Shown: positions 48,630 through 63,138 of the stretch, one piece after another
How positions within the stretch are numbered: the first letter of the stretch is position 1
How the letters are laid out: each line of letters opens with the position of its first letter
Assembly (NCBI GenBank): GCA_035236585.1
Contig: CP141135.1
Span: 59,731,690-59,795,689, forward strand
Reading direction: 5' to 3'
Length of the DNA stretch: 64,000 nucleotides
DNA from: Warburgia ugandensis
Lineage: Eukaryota > Streptophyta > Magnoliopsida > Canellales > Canellaceae
Made by a program: the position numbers and the translations under genes
Notes under the pieces: generated by a model
What the model was told of the DNA's origin: nothing
What the model saw: the letters and a program-made list of their open reading frames with translations, nothing else
The model's database searches: none

Positions 48630-50460
48630 GATGCACATCATGCCACAAAGATGTTTTAGGATTTATGAACACAAAATTTTCCAGTAGATTAGCAGCCCAA
48701 TTTGCTTTGCTATGATGAGATCAACTCCTTGCACCGAATCCTAAGAGAATCTAGTCCACTGCCCTTGCATTCTCCTCATCTCCTACATTGTTCTTGCCCA
48801 ATATCTTCATTCAAAAAGACCACAATAACCCAATTAGGATCAAGAGTCCTCTTCCACCTGAACATTTGATAAATCATTTTGAAAAAACATTTAGGCTAAT
48901 AAGTAATGCAAACCACTCAACATAATTATTTTGTCTTTTATCCTAAAGGATACATTAAAGGCAACAACCAATTTTGCCTCTGTGATCATGTACAATGCCT
49001 AACACAGTAGCCAATCCTAGATTATCCCTACTAGGACCATTGAAATTTAGCTTTAAGGCTCTAGAGGCGGGGGAGTCCGAGATACCTAGGTAACATGACA
49101 ATTTTGAGGATTCAACCAAACCTAATGCCAACGGTTAAGAAAAGAGAGTTGAGATTGTACAAAAATATTAGATCCATGTCCAAGATTATTGAGCTCCTGA
49201 ACCAAAGCAATTAACATTTTACAAATGTGATCATTTTGGTGGGGAATTCATAAAAGCATAAGAGAATTTCTAACATTCTAGATAGACCATGCTAGATTTG
49301 ATTTGATAAGGCGAAAGAGAGTGTCTTGCTTATTAGTGGAAGGAGGTTTTTGAAAAGAGAATAACCTCTGGAGGATTACAAAATTGACTTATACAACTTG
49401 AAATCCATTCTAAAGTCAAGAGCACAAGGGGAACATACAAGAGCAAGATAATATGACATGAAACTTTGACAAATCCCCCCCCCCCCCCCCCCCCCAAAAA
49501 AAAGTCAGCCATGTTAAGCAGCATTAGGACCCCCAATAGTTATTACTTCGAATAAGAAGAAAATTCTTTATCCAAAGCTAGAAGAAAGTTTTAACATGGT
49601 GTGGACAATGGGATGACCAAATTCATTTTAAAATTGGATCGAAATGATTTTGATTCTAACCCAATAGTAGGAAACTTTAATAGTAAAGATTCTGGTCTTG
49701 CTAAGGACCTAAACAATTTCATCTTTTGATTTGGGGTTGATAATAGCTCCCAAGAGGATCCGTTCCCTAACTTGAGATAGCCAATGGTTGATGATAGGAT
49801 AATTACATTGGTTCCTATCAATAATGATATTATCCACCTTCAATTGTGGGTCAATCGATGCTAAAACTAAGGGCCACCAAATTTTCCAAGGGTTGCTTGC
49901 TCACCAAAAGATGTTCCCAGACTCCATTTTCATCCCATTGCCAATAACCATATGAGTATGAAACCGATTGAATTATTCAGTGCATGTGATTGATTTTCAA
50001 TCCTTGGAGAGACACTTTGCTTCGATAAATTCTATCCAAATGGATGCATCAGAAAATTTTGCTTGGAAAGCACAATTGACTTCCCTAAGGTTACCTAGAT
50101 GAAGCCCACCATTTAGCTTGGATTTGCACATTTCCTCCCATACCATAAGATGTAAGCCACTTCTAGAGTCCATAGACTTCCAAATAAAGTTGCTTTGAAA
50201 CTATTCACATTGGGATAGGAAAGATGCTAGGACATGAAAGCATAGGAAAATACAATCCCCCTTAGATAGTTGATGCTACCATATTTTATGAAATCTACAA
50301 TACTGTACCTTAGGGAAGTTTTAACTATTTGAAGAGGTGAAAATTGGTGAAGTTATTAACATATTTGTCCTCTTGCTAGTTCTTTTGAGACTCTTTTCAA
50401 CTTTTCAATTTCCTTGATCAACCTCTGCCACTCTAGAGGGATAATGGCTAGAATTTATCC
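48630..50460 (-). mobile_element. L1-type LINE relic (zf-RVT and RNase H parts)
   Basis: On the - strand at about 50000-50140 the frame reads WEEMCKSKLNGGLHLGNLRE then VNCAFQAKF, the conserved block after the reverse transcriptase of plant L1 LINEs. At about 48950-49050 it reads KLNFNGPSRDNLGLA then HDHRGKIG, an RNase H start. Stops and frameshifts are frequent. No 5' reverse-transcriptase core is recognised, so this is a 3' fragment. Confidence 0.65.
49475..49503. repeat. C21-A8 homopolymer tract
   Basis: Uninterrupted C21 followed by A8. A similar C17-A10 tract occurs at 17795-17821. Confidence 0.9.
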
Positions 50461-51987
50461 TTGGTGGAGCTATGTACTACTGGGCTATCTTATATGGATA
50501 CTGGGCTATCTTATATGGATGGGCCTTCCATATTGATCAAAGTAGTATTACTATGAATGCATGTCTTCAATGGCTAGCATTACTCCCAAGAGGGAGGTGC
50601 TGCCATCTCTTGCACCCCGTGACCTCTCCATGAGAAGAGATATTGCTTCTTTGTTCTAATACCAACCCTTCCTTGGGTGCCTTTGTGGACCCACTATGTT
50701 GAGATATCCCTTGGGTGAGCACAGGGAACATTTAACATATGCACACTCATAACACAGAAACAAAAATTTACTATGGATGAGAGTTCTACTCTTTAGTATT
50801 GTACTTCTAACCAACAGTTAATCTACAATGTTCTCTCACAAAACTTCACAATTTAGTTATCAATATTATGTCATAGGATTTTCAAGTCAGGTATCCCTAG
50901 CAGAGTTGCGATTTTAGGTATATGGGATGCAAAATTTTGAGGCCCATAAGGCACATACCTAAAAGTGGTCTAATATTCCTTTAAAGATAAAAGGGGTAGG
51001 GGGAGGAGAGGGTGAGTCGGCGATTTGGAGTCACTACTCATGTATTTTGCTAGGTTGCAGTGACAAAGCTCTTAAAGTTTATTTTAGGTCGTATTTACTA
51101 GCTTGGTCCTTTAGCAAAACATGAGTGCATTTGTCCATAGTTCTGTACCTCTTAAGGAATTTCTTTTATCCAATTAACATTTTAAGAGGACGAGTCCTTA
51201 GTGGTTTGTCAAGCTGATGGGTTGTGGGTCATTAACTAGGCTTCCTTAAAGAAGTATAAAATTAGAAAAAATAAATGTGATGCACATGATGCATGAGTGA
51301 TCAAGGTGACTAGTAAAGATTGGGGTTATGTTTCCTCTGAGTACTTACCAATCATCTTAAAATGAATGGTGCAAATGATGCTAGTACGAGAGTTTAAATA
51401 AGAAAGATAAAACATGGGTAAGCTTAGTGGTCCAGCGGACTGCCAGCCTTAGGTATTTAACCTTAGTGGTCCACAAAATCTTAAAAGATTGGGATTTTAC
51501 CTCAATTATCAAGTAAGAAGAAACCTAAAGAGGTTGGGCCCCACTTAGCCCATGAGAGTAATCTCGACTTATCCTATAGCATGTTGATGGCAAATTAGTG
51601 AAATTTTAGGGACTGAATATTTAACCTTGTGATTTAGAGGTGAAGATGGATAGCGGGCCTAAACTACATGAAGAGTAGGACATATACTTGCACTCTTACA
51701 AAAATGTGGAAAGAAACATTAAGAAAACTAAAAATAAATACACACATACCCCATCAGTGTTCCTTCGTACCACCATTCATCATTAGATATTGTTGTACAT
51801 GAGATCTGCTATGCCAAAGGCCCACAAGTCCTACTCTTTACTCTTTTTACTCACATGATATTATTTTGTGTGCACCAAAAATATTGAAATATATGAGAGA
51901 AGGGAAATGAAGGCTTGGATTGTTCGAAGATAAAGTGTCATTTGCTCATGTGAAATCTTTAAAACACCCTAGTTTCAATCAAAGCAG

Positions 51988-52046
<59 letters not shown>

Positions 52047-53140
52047 CATCATCATCATCATCATCAAAGTCTAGAGCATTGTTTGCTCAAATGAAATCTT
52101 AAAAACACCCTAGTTTCAATCAAGGAAGACAATATTTGGAATTTTCTTATATGCTAAAAACAACCTAGCTCCAACTTTTATAGTAACTACATGAGCAAAG
52201 ACAAATAAACTAGCAAAGAAACAACTTTCTAGAGGCTTTGGACTTCATATTGGGTGTTATACAACATCAGGCATATCAAAAGGTTAATGGGACAAGCTCT
52301 TATTTCAGCCAAGTTAAGAAATAAAGAGAAAATGTGGAAAAGAAGAGCTTTAGCATAGTTTGATAATATCTCCCAAGACTTTTCCTTTCTAACAGCTTTG
52401 CAATGATTCTTCTAGTATTTTAGAGTATTATCTCAAACTTTAGAAACTTACTTCCCTCTTACAAGTACCCAACTATTTTATTGATACATCCTTGCTAACA
52501 TGCCACCTGTTGTTGAAGTGGGGCATTATTCTGCTCGGGTGGCAGGCCAAGTGTTGACTCATGTGTATAAGGACCACCTAACCGACTTAACCCAAAAAAT
52601 TTGTATTACATTAATTTTTTTGTAGCAGAAGTAATAGCTAATGACCCATTTTGCTAATGTGGCATGCTAATGTGACACTTTGTACTTGTCAATAAGCTGG
52701 ATGTAGGTTGAAAACGGAAGTGGTAACCTGTTAATGGGATAGGGGGCCACTCTTAAAAGTATGCCTCTCTTGATGATGTGAGCAAGCAGATGTCAACCTT
52801 TCTCATGATTACTTGGGGCTTATATTTGTCCCTAGCTGTTAAGTGTTCAATTTTGGTCAAAATACTCCTAATTTAGGCTTCAATTAGATCATCTAACTGT
52901 TCATATTTGTAAAATTTAGCTTAATTTTGAATTTAGCTCTAATTGATCGTCAACACTTTAACTTTTCAAAATCAATGGTCAGATGATCATTAGAGCTCAT
53001 TAGTTTATTAATGTACGGTTTAGATGATTCTAATTTAGTCTTTTCTTTTGCAAATAAACCAAAAGACGCATGAATGTATACGATTAAAAGTTAATGGTGC
53101 AGATCATCTTACAAAAGATTAAATGGACCAGATCACCTAT
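50461..53140. other. Intergenic, no gene recognised
   Basis: AT-rich DNA with no supported coding frame; it contains the ATA/CAT microsatellite described separately. It could be decayed retrotransposon sequence, but I see no diagnostic motif. Confidence 0.45.
51942..52130. repeat. (ATA)n-(CAT)n microsatellite flanked by 50-bp duplication
   Basis: (ATA)n at about 51988-52046 changes to CAT repeats at 52047-52066. The flanks repeat: AAAACACCCTAGTTTCAATC occurs at about 51961 and at about 52102, within longer similar segments. Confidence 0.85.
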
Positions 53141-53212
53141 GAAGATGGATGGAATAGTTTTCTAAACAATAATGGAGCTTAATGTGGAAATCATGGACAA
53201 AATGGAAATAAC

Positions 53213-53884
<672 letters not shown>

Positions 53885-56748
53885 TGTAATATCCTTAATT
53901 TTTGGATAAATTAAGAATTTATTAAATAAATAAAATAAAAAATTTATAGATGAAATTTGATCTTGAAAACTAAAAATTTGGAAGTGCTCGACGATAGGAT
54001 TCCAACGCCATAAAGAACACGAAAAACGGAGCTCAAATGAAGGAGTTATGAGCCGTTAAGTTATAGGGGTATTTTGGTAATTTGGCAGAAACATAAAACA
54101 CATGGGCCCAAATTGATAATGGTACCCCCCTTCTTCTACACATCTCTACCAGATCCGGCGATTTCACCAAAAAAATCGTCGGAAGGAGACTTGAAAGGGA
54201 AGAGTTCCCTTTCCCTTAAACTCTATAGCCTATATATCTCCCTCCTCAGTCGTCAAAACACTCCACCTTTCCCTGCTTTCACTAAGTTTTACTCAAAAAC
54301 CCTAGCTTTGTAAATCCGTGTTTTTTTAGCGAGTAGGGCTTCGGCAAACATCAAGCGACACCCAGCGTTAGAGGTAAGCCATAAACCTTCTCTTTTCATG
54401 TTACATGTGTAAGGAAATAGCAAGGGAAAATGTATAGAAATCAGGAAATCCAGGAAAAACAAAATTTTTCCTGGGAACCCTGTGCACGCTGCTGTTGGCG
54501 CGTGAATTCATGGATGAAACCACATTTTTTTTGCAAATCGGACCGTCCATCTAGCGCATGATAGACCCAAGAACAAACCCTTTAAATTTGGGAGAGATCC
54601 AACGGCTAGTTTCTCAAAAAAAAAACGTGAAGAACAGTACCTATGGAACATTTTAGGAACGTGAAAAAAATCACATAAAAACCATAGTTTTTGAAAAAAT
54701 CAATGCAAAAGGATGGTAGAAATGGAAACTAGATGAAATTTCGAACAAAATGGCTCAAAAACCAAGTGATTTGGACACCTGTAGGGTCACCGGAGATAAC
54801 CGGAAGCCGGTCGTCTTCTCCGGTGCCGGTGTAAACTAGGCACCAGTGTAACCTGGTGTAAACCGAGGGCGCCCGTGTAACCCAGTGTAAACTAGGTGCC
54901 GGTGTAACTCGGTGTAAACCTGCGCCGCCGGTGCAGAAAGGGCTACGGTGGTCGGTCAGGCCCCATTTTTCGTATATATGCACTTAAAATTTGATTTCTG
55001 AGAGCTATAAGAGTCCAAATCACGATCCGAAAGAGGCGTTGTGACTGTATCGACAACGCGGACCTAATTTTAGCTTAAAAACTTATAAATAAGAACTTTT
55101 AATTTAGAAAAAATTTTAAATAGTGATTTTACATGGATAGGTGCACTTGAACATACCAGTCAAGGGGATTTATTAGCAAGCTAAGTGATCTCACGTTGAG
55201 GTAGGTAACGAAAATTAATGTTTTCTTTTAAATTTTGAATCCATGCATAAATTTTAGCATCATGAGTGGTTGTGATTTAAATTGCATTTATTTCTAACTA
55301 GTGATTTTATGGGATTTAGAGTCACTGTATGATTATTATAAATTGCAATCATGTATTGAGTAAACATATGATAAATGATTTTTATGAGCATGATATTAGC
55401 TAATTATGCATAGATATCAAGTTCTTTTCTTTATTACGTTATGAAAAATAGGGGCTTGGTGGCTGGTCCTTTTATAGGCTAACCCCAGGATGAGGGGAGT
55501 GCCTTGGGGTTTGCGAGCTACGAGTACTCTTGAGTTTTAGCATATACATATGATTTCTGTGTTTTTATGTTTGATGACGGGTTTTCTCACCCGGTGGGCG
55601 TCATGCTAGGAGGGATAGGGCCGGCCACTCACCCTCCGAGATTTGTGATGTGATGAGATTGTGATATGATAGACACTTGCCCATAGATGGCATTCGGTAG
55701 GGGTTTGGTAACATGGATAGTCCACACTACCGGTCCGGGCCTTTCCATGGGGACGGACGCTAAGTCTCCCGTTATGGTGTCGACAGGGAGTGGCGGTGGT
55801 TGAGACCCATGGAGGGTTGCCACTGCGGCATGACGATCCATACTCTTATTATGTGTGCTTGCATGATGAGCATGGTGATGGGACGGTATGCCTGGGCGTG
55901 ACGACACTCAAAGGTTGGATATGAGTACTCATGATCAGTGATATTTGTCTATATGATGCTTGTGGGACCCATTACCTTAGGGTGCCCTTATTATTATTAT
56001 TATTATTATTATTGTATGCTCATTTACATTGATTCGTATCATGTTTTAAATCCGTGGAATGCATGTTTTAACATACTTGAGAAATTGATACTATGTTAGC
56101 ATGAGTTATAATGATTTTATTGTCATAAACGATAGATATTTTATTTTGTCATTACTGTTATTTTATTTATTTCATTAATTGTTTATGTACCTGCACAAGC
56201 AATAGCTTGCTGAGGCATTGCTTTGTTTTGCAATGCCTCAGATCTCGAGCTCGACATCATGAAGGGCAAGACCGTTGAGAAACCGTGATAGTAGTGGGGG
56301 ATTCCTTTATTTGATTGATAGACAGTGATGTGAGTTAAAAAACAGGACTACCATTTGAATTTAATTATGGACTGTATACTTTTATTTTATGGATTTGATT
56401 GAAATGTTTAGACATATGTTGGACATTTATATGGGATGTTATAATGGATAGACCCTGTGCCATATTATTATTGTGTTTTGGATATTTATTTGATTCAAAA
56501 TAAAGGCGTCGATTCATTTGACGTTAATTGATACGAGTACTGTTTTAAATCTATTATCATAAAATTTTATTTATGTTTTAAATTATATATGTGACATTTT
56601 GAGAAAGGAAAAATAACACCCGGAGTTTTTAAGAGATGTTTTAGTAAAATGATAAATAAAACTTTTCTCATGGGATCCCAAATGCTCTTATTAAAAATGC
56701 TATTATTATTATAAAAAAAATGTCAGAAAAAAATCAGGGGGTGTTACA
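53885..56748 (+). mobile_element. Solo LTR of a Ty3/gypsy-type retrotransposon
   Basis: It starts TGTAATATCC and ends GGGGGTGTTACA (TG...CA with short inverted ends) and is flanked by a perfect 5-bp duplication TTCTT at 53880-53884 and 56749-56753. A TATA-like CCTATATATCTCC lies near 54230. No internal domain or second LTR is present, so it is a solo LTR. The TGTAAYAYCC...GTGTTACA ends resemble those of plant Del/Tekay chromoviruses; that family name is inference. A TTA repeat sits at 55988-56013. Confidence 0.8.
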
Positions 56749-56797
56749 TTCTTCTTCTCCTCTTTCTCTCTCTCACGGACCCACCTCCCTTCTTCTT

Positions 56798-56844
<47 letters not shown>

Positions 56845-57790
56845 TTTCTGCTCTGCCATATTTCTTCCCTTGCATCTTCGGTGTTTTTTCCCGCCTCCGG
56901 ACGTTCCGGGGAAGGAAACCCAAAACGGGTTTTCCTTCCTTTCCTCTTTTCCTCTTTCCTCCTTCTCCCTTCTCCTCCTTCTTCCCCATCTTCCTTTGTC
57001 GGGTTTCTGGGTTTTTTTCTTAAAACCAGATTTTCATCGAAATTCTAATTTTGCCCTTGTTTATTTAAAGAAATCTCATTTCTGTTCTTTCTGGTTAATT
57101 ACATCTGTGTTCCTATTTTATTTACATCTGTGTCCCATTTCATTTCCATTCTGTTTTATCCATATTCTGTTATCCAGGAACTGTCCAATCTAAATCAGAT
57201 CAATTAAGGTTTAACCCAAGTAATGGGTTAGCCTTAATCAAACCAAATCTCCGATTTCTCCTTTGTTTCTTAGTGGATTTCAAATTAATTTTACATTTTC
57301 ATTCTCAGGACATCCTTAGATCTAATTGACATTTCCGATCTTCGATCTAAAATTCAGAAATTAATCTGATCCATCCAAATCTTGAAATTACAATTTAGCC
57401 CAAATCTCTTTGATTTTGATGAATCTAACAAATCCGACTGGTGGATCTCTAATCAAGGATGTGCTGAAGACATATATGAAGGCTAATCATCTCTCAGGAT
57501 ATCAGAATTGAAGATTTTGATAATGATTTATCTAGGGAAGTAGTTTTTTTCCTTGTTATTTGATTTTGTTTATTTTCTTTAGGAACTAGAAATTTTGTAA
57601 TTTTGTTGGATATGATCTCTGATTATGATTTCAATAATTTCAGTAATTTTGAGTGATTTATTTTTTTATTTTAGATAATTAAATTTTATTAAAATTTCTA
57701 CTTTTTAAATCAAGTCTCCGTGGGATCGACCCGTACTTGCATAAGCTACACTACAATAGCCTGTGCACTTGCGGTTAAACATCAACACTA
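56749..57790. other. Right part of the interrupted pyrimidine-rich sequence; possible LTR 3' end
   Basis: It contains a CT repeat (56802-56841). Near 57719-57788 it has CGTGGGATCGACCC and TGTGCACTTGCGGTTAAA, a signature seen at the ends of some plant gypsy LTRs. The host of the solo LTR may thus be an older LTR, but its start was not found. Confidence 0.35.
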
Positions 57791-58819
57791 GCATTTAGTG
57801 GTCTTTAATCATGTGAAGAGAGAGAGAAAAAGGTGTCCCATACATTTAATGTATCTTGCCCTTTGGGGAGCATATGGGACATGTAGGATAGCCGTAGACT
57901 TTTCTTTAGGATTTGTACCCTTAGGGACAAGTGTTCATTGGGGATATAGCTAAGTCTAGTTCAAGTGAGAAAATGATATTTGTTTTCTCTGTCTAGTAGA
58001 TAAGGCATGATTCATACTAAAGTGGTACACTATTTCGATGTTTGGATAAAAACTACACTGTTTAAATAGCATGAATTTGTATCTATAGCAGAGCAACGTC
58101 CCTTTTTTTCTTAAGTTCTGGAACATGAATTGGAAGATAACTTGAAATAATTTTGTTGGCACTTTTTATGAAGAATAATGGTAAATGTAGTTAAGATAGG
58201 GGTTTCTACAAGAAGATATTCCAGGTTGGGTTTTACCATCATCCTCGATATCTGTACAGTTCTCAAATAGCTACCACCTCTAAGTCACCTTCTTTTAGTG
58301 GTTTCTCCTTTTTTCTTTCCTTTAATCCCATCTCTCTAACTTGGGGTTTTTAACACTGATTTTTCATCTTGACTCAAACCAGCTTCTAAGTCGCTTTGTG
58401 TTGTGTTCTTCTTCGCTTTCCTTGTCATGGTCCTTGCTTAACAAGTTGAATGGTTTGAGGATTTCTCCTTAGGTCTAACTAGTTGATTCTTGGTCTGACC
58501 ATGTCATTGAACCTATTCCATTCCTCATATTTTTGCTCTATTCTTCCTAGCTCTTTTCCCTCTAGTTCATTGTCACTCTTGATCTTTCCATTCTTCTTAC
58601 ATCGGGGTCTTGTGAGTATTGTAATTTTTTGCAAGGTGTTCCACAATTTGCGTACAATCTTGGTATCTATTCTTATCCAAAATGTTGCAAGGAGCATTTG
58701 GCGAATCACCTAGAAAGTTCCCCAACTCAAGTGATCTCACAATATCAACATTCACTCAAAATCATAAAAATGTGCCCCTAACTTTGTCTACATTTTCTTT
58801 AATCATTTGGATTGAGATG

Positions 58820-60650
58820 TGTAATGACCCAAATTTTGGAGACATTTTATATAAAGAACAGCCATGATGTTGCTACTTGCCAATGATATTGTAATTTGTC
58901 TATTTTGGGAATGAATATATGTTTATTCTATGTTTAATGGTCTTAATAGGTGGTTGGATGTTTTATCTTAATTAACATAGGAAACTTAGGAATTGGTGAA
59001 GAAAATCAGTGCCACTAGATTCTACACTCAAAATGGAATCCAACACATCAAAGAATGCCAAAAATGGAATTCGTATGAAGGAGTTATAAGCATGTAAAAA
59101 TTGAGGGCATTTCTGTAATTTAACCATAAAAACGAAAAATACGAAAAACGCAAGGGGTGGTTTTGATAACGACAACCCCCATCGTCTTCCTCCTCCAGCT
59201 GCGTCCAACTACTTCTAGAACTCTCAGCACCGCCTCTACAAGGCGGTGCCAGGAAAAATGGCGGCACCGCCATAGGACAGCATCGCCTTCCCTCTCCTAT
59301 AAATCTCTCCCCACTCCCCCTTCTCTAGCATAGCATTTCTGGCTCAAACCTGATTCAATAACTTCTCTGGCAAGGTGGGTTTTGAGCAAGCATCCCAGGC
59401 GTGAGAGCCACTCCATCTTGAGTTCCCAGGTAAGCTTCTCTTCTCCTCTCTTTCCTTCTCTTTTTCCCCTTCATTTTCCCTCACAATTCGGCCAGATCTG
59501 GAGTTTCCTAGCCGGAGAACCCATTAGGGAAGATGGGTTCATTACAGAACCCTAGGCCTATGACCAGGGCGTCCGGCAGGGGAGAGGGAGTCGAACCACC
59601 GACCAGGGTACCATTCCGGGCTGCCCAGATTGGTCCTCCTTTCCCCCTCCTTCCCAGCCCAGATCCTCGTCGGATCTGGGTATTTTTTCGGCCGTAAATC
59701 ACCGGCCTTCTATGAAGAAGACCAGACGGGTGAAAACCCGTCAAAAGACAGCGCCTCCCAGGGATGCACAGGCCTCCCAGGGGCGCACGGGCGTTCTCGG
59801 GGTGCATGAGCGGGCTAGGGGCTGTCCTTGTGCACGCATCGAGTGCAAATAATTTCTTGGATCGATCGGGACGCATGGGACGTCCTGGGAGCTGAGGCAC
59901 ACCGCGGCTGCACCAAAGATGCGTCCGCGTGACGCCATCCAGGATGCGCGTCATAGCGCGTCATTTGGGCATGCGTGCAAGTGAGAACACGGTCATTGGC
60001 GCCGGCTTCGGGCGCACACATCGTACAGGGGCGGGTCTTGGTTCGACCAGGGCACGTGAGCGTCCTCGGAACCATAACACCCAGGCCCTACACATGAACA
60101 AATATGGTTCGTCTGTAATCATGCAACGCTAAAAATGCAAATTCAGAAGCTGTCGGACTCCGATTAACAGTCCAAAAGAACCATTGCGTCCATAATTTCG
60201 ACGCGGACCTAATGATACACTAAAAAATTAGGATCAAGAGATTAGGACATTCTTAGACTAAGATCTACCCAAGAATGTCATAAAGTGACCCCTAGAAGCC
60301 GACAAATCATTTAGATCTAACCTTTGCCCTGTAAAACCTGAAAATAACATCGGGATCTCTGTTTGAACGTCATTCAGGACTTTACCAAGATATTGACTAG
60401 AATTGAAGACAGGCACGAACTAAGTAACGACGCTCGAGGTATGTAGTCTGATACTACTTTGTTTTCAAATTGCATACCTCATTAAGTTACCTGTTTCTAT
60501 TACTGTATTTTAAAACCATGCTGTTCTTAAATGAGGTTATGGATTTATAACCTTAAGTACGGTACTAGCATGAGTAGAGTTTATGCCATGCTCGCATAAT
60601 TTGAAAACAAATGCATACATTGCATGATTTATGTTGATTTGGGATTTGGA
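58820..60650 (+). mobile_element. Truncated LTR related to the solo LTR
   Basis: It begins TGTAATGACCCAAATTTTGG and shares scattered blocks with the LTR at 53885: GGAGTTAT, GCGGACCTAAT, and a TATA-like CTCCTATAAATCTC at 59296. The TGTTACA end is missing. Part of the sequence (59500-60100) is GC-rich. Confidence 0.55.
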
Positions 60651-62870
60651 CTATGTATGTTTTTGGAGAAGGAGGGAGATGCAGTGCAGAGAAGGAGAAA
60701 TCCTCATGCCGAAGCAGAGGAGGAGCAGAGTAGGACTTGGAACAAGGCCGGTGACAACGCTGGGTTGAACAGAGAAAACCAAAAGAGATGGAGAGATCGA
60801 GGAGAGGGGTGATTGGGAAAAGGAGAAAAGACTGGCCAAACTTTACCATTTTTGTTTAAGTTGTTGATGTTTTACGAGTCCCTCTCATTTATTAATGGAG
60901 AAAGACCCAAATGCTTCTATTCTTCAACTTCCTTGGAAATAGCTTGAATCTATGGTTTTCCCTCCAAAATCTAGCATAATATTGCCATTTGAGTCTCTTA
61001 AAAGTCCTCCATATCCACATGCTCAAGTTGCCATAGCAAGTTTCATCTAATTTCAGGTTGAAAGAGCCAATTGGGCTTGGATTTCGCTTTGTTTGGGGCT
61101 TGTCCTTTTTGCCTCTTTATATGGTTTCCAATTTTGGCAAAGTAACCTTCAAAAGACTCAGTAGTAGGTGCAAGTATGCTAACAATGGTTCCATCTTAAA
61201 TTTAGCTCTAACCAGGAAACCAGAACACAAACATGAAGCAAAGTATGTTCTGGCTCGTCTTCAACTTTATACCAGATCGCTGTGAATTGTAGGGAACAAA
61301 TAGACTACCTTGTATATCTCACGGGACAAATCTACTAGCACTTTTAATAAGTGAAAACGATTGGGAAACATTGAACAAAGAACGCTCTCAACAAAAAGTA
61401 AAGTTTTAGGGGATGGAGTCAGCTGACTTGAGAAGAGATGAGTTGGGCCATATCATTGTTAATGGTGCTTAAGATGAGATGAAGTAATATCTTCTAATCT
61501 AACTGTTAGTGATGTTTGAGATAAGATGAAGTAATATCTTCTCATCTCACTGCTAGTAGTGTCTAGGATAAGTTGAGATGAAAATGACCTCATAGCAACT
61601 CATTATTAAGTTGAATTTTCAGTCATCTCACTTCATTACATGCCAAATTTTTTGTCTCTCCATGCATGTCATGTGATACGAGGTCAGATCTCATCTCAAG
61701 CTAGCTCACTTTATTTCAAGCATCACTAACACCATGATAGACTTTCTAAGGGTGACTTATGGGAAAACCCAATGATGAAAGGGAGGATGCGAATATTGGC
61801 ATATGCTCATCTACGACAAGACCGTGAAGATCAATGGTTCAGGTTACAGAAAGTGTGGTGGGTCTTTCTTGTAGCTTCTGAACAGACGTTCATTTGTGCA
61901 CTTTGACTAGCAAAAATTATGACCTTCCTTTTCAAGAAATCAAATACCCACCTATCATTTCAAACCGTCTGCAGATGTTTCATTTTCTCTAATCACGAGG
62001 CAAGTAATTTGAGAGTATCAAATAACTAAGGATGTTGTATTCTTGCTAATAGGAAATTGAGTGGGTTTAGCACTAATTTTGGGACCTTCTATATCTGCTA
62101 TACATAATTTTCTGTGTTTCTCCTACGGTTCTTCTTGTTTTCCAGAAGAGAAATGCTACCCTGGCTGAGCTTCCTGGATTGAGCTCGTGATCCCTCTTTT
62201 AAAACCTCAGCTTTGGATGATCTGATTTACGCATCTTCTTCGCCTCTATAAATAGGCTACATGTATAAAACTATGTCCATTGGTCGGCACAAAGGTAGAG
62301 TTGTTGTCATGTGGCTTGGGTGATGTTTTTCTGAATTTTACCATCGAAGGTAAAACTCAAACGGCTGCAAACAGCATGAAAATAAACGGAGTTGGCATTG
62401 ACGGAGTTTGCATGAATTCATTGACTTGGTCAGTAGGTCTGCCAGTGTCTTATCCCTCATTTCACAATTTCCATTCAGCTTCTCTTTCTTCCATGAATTC
62501 ATTGACCTCAAGTCAATGTGTCGACTTATATGGAGCTTTGGTTTAGCATTTATCTTATAAAAATACCTTCTTCTGAATATTCACGATCGGGTCAGGATCA
62601 CATACCATTACGGGTCAGGATCACATACCATTACAGGACAAGCCACTTGTGGGAGTGGTCAATTCAGTGCAACGACTCTCCAAAAGTTAAAATGAGGGGG
62701 AGCAAGTGTTTTATGCGATCCTGCGGAATTTCTAGTCTAGGGCTTTGGAGTTATTCCAGTCTTCCTACTCTTAAAATCTAATGGGGCCCATAAATTCCGT
62801 GTTGAAATGCCATGAAGAAACAAAGGTGATTAATTTTTGACAGAAAATTAAGGGAATAAGAAAGGTCCTC
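60651..62870. other. Intergenic, no gene recognised
   Basis: Short open frames only. A 23-bp tandem duplication lies at 62588-62633 (CGGGTCAGGATCACATACC unit). Confidence 0.45.
61451..61739. mobile_element. Possible MITE with inverted ends
   Basis: Left TATCATTGTTAATGGTGCTT is answered on the right by AAGCATCACTAACACCATGA. The interior repeats GATRAGATGAAGTAATATCT twice and is rich in GAGATGA words. The family and target duplication are not determined. Confidence 0.5.
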
Positions 62871-62877
62871 CGACGTA

Positions 62878-62888
62878 CTATTATAAGT
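62878..62888 (+). promoter_or_regulatory. TATA box of the RALF-like gene
   Basis: TATTATAAGTA lies about 45 bases before the ATG at 62929. This leaves a very short leader of about 15-20 bases, with AGCAGCATGG as start context. Confidence 0.5.
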
Positions 62889-62928
62889 AGGATCAGGGCC
62901 TATCCTCACTTCACCAAAGCTTAGCAGC

Positions 62929-63054
62929 ATGGCGCCCAAGGTTTTTATTCCTATGCTCACTCTTCTACTTTTTGTTTTCCTTATCCTTTCAGAGATAGAC
63001 GCTAGGGGAATCTCCCAAGATCCTCTAACTGGTGGGCGTACTCATGCTGTAAGT

Positions 63055-63138
<84 letters not shown>

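Noticed and set aside
59508-59954. Open frame of 148 codons on the - strand
   Set aside because: It lies in the GC-rich part of the truncated LTR, overlaps other open frames, and shows no recognisable domain.
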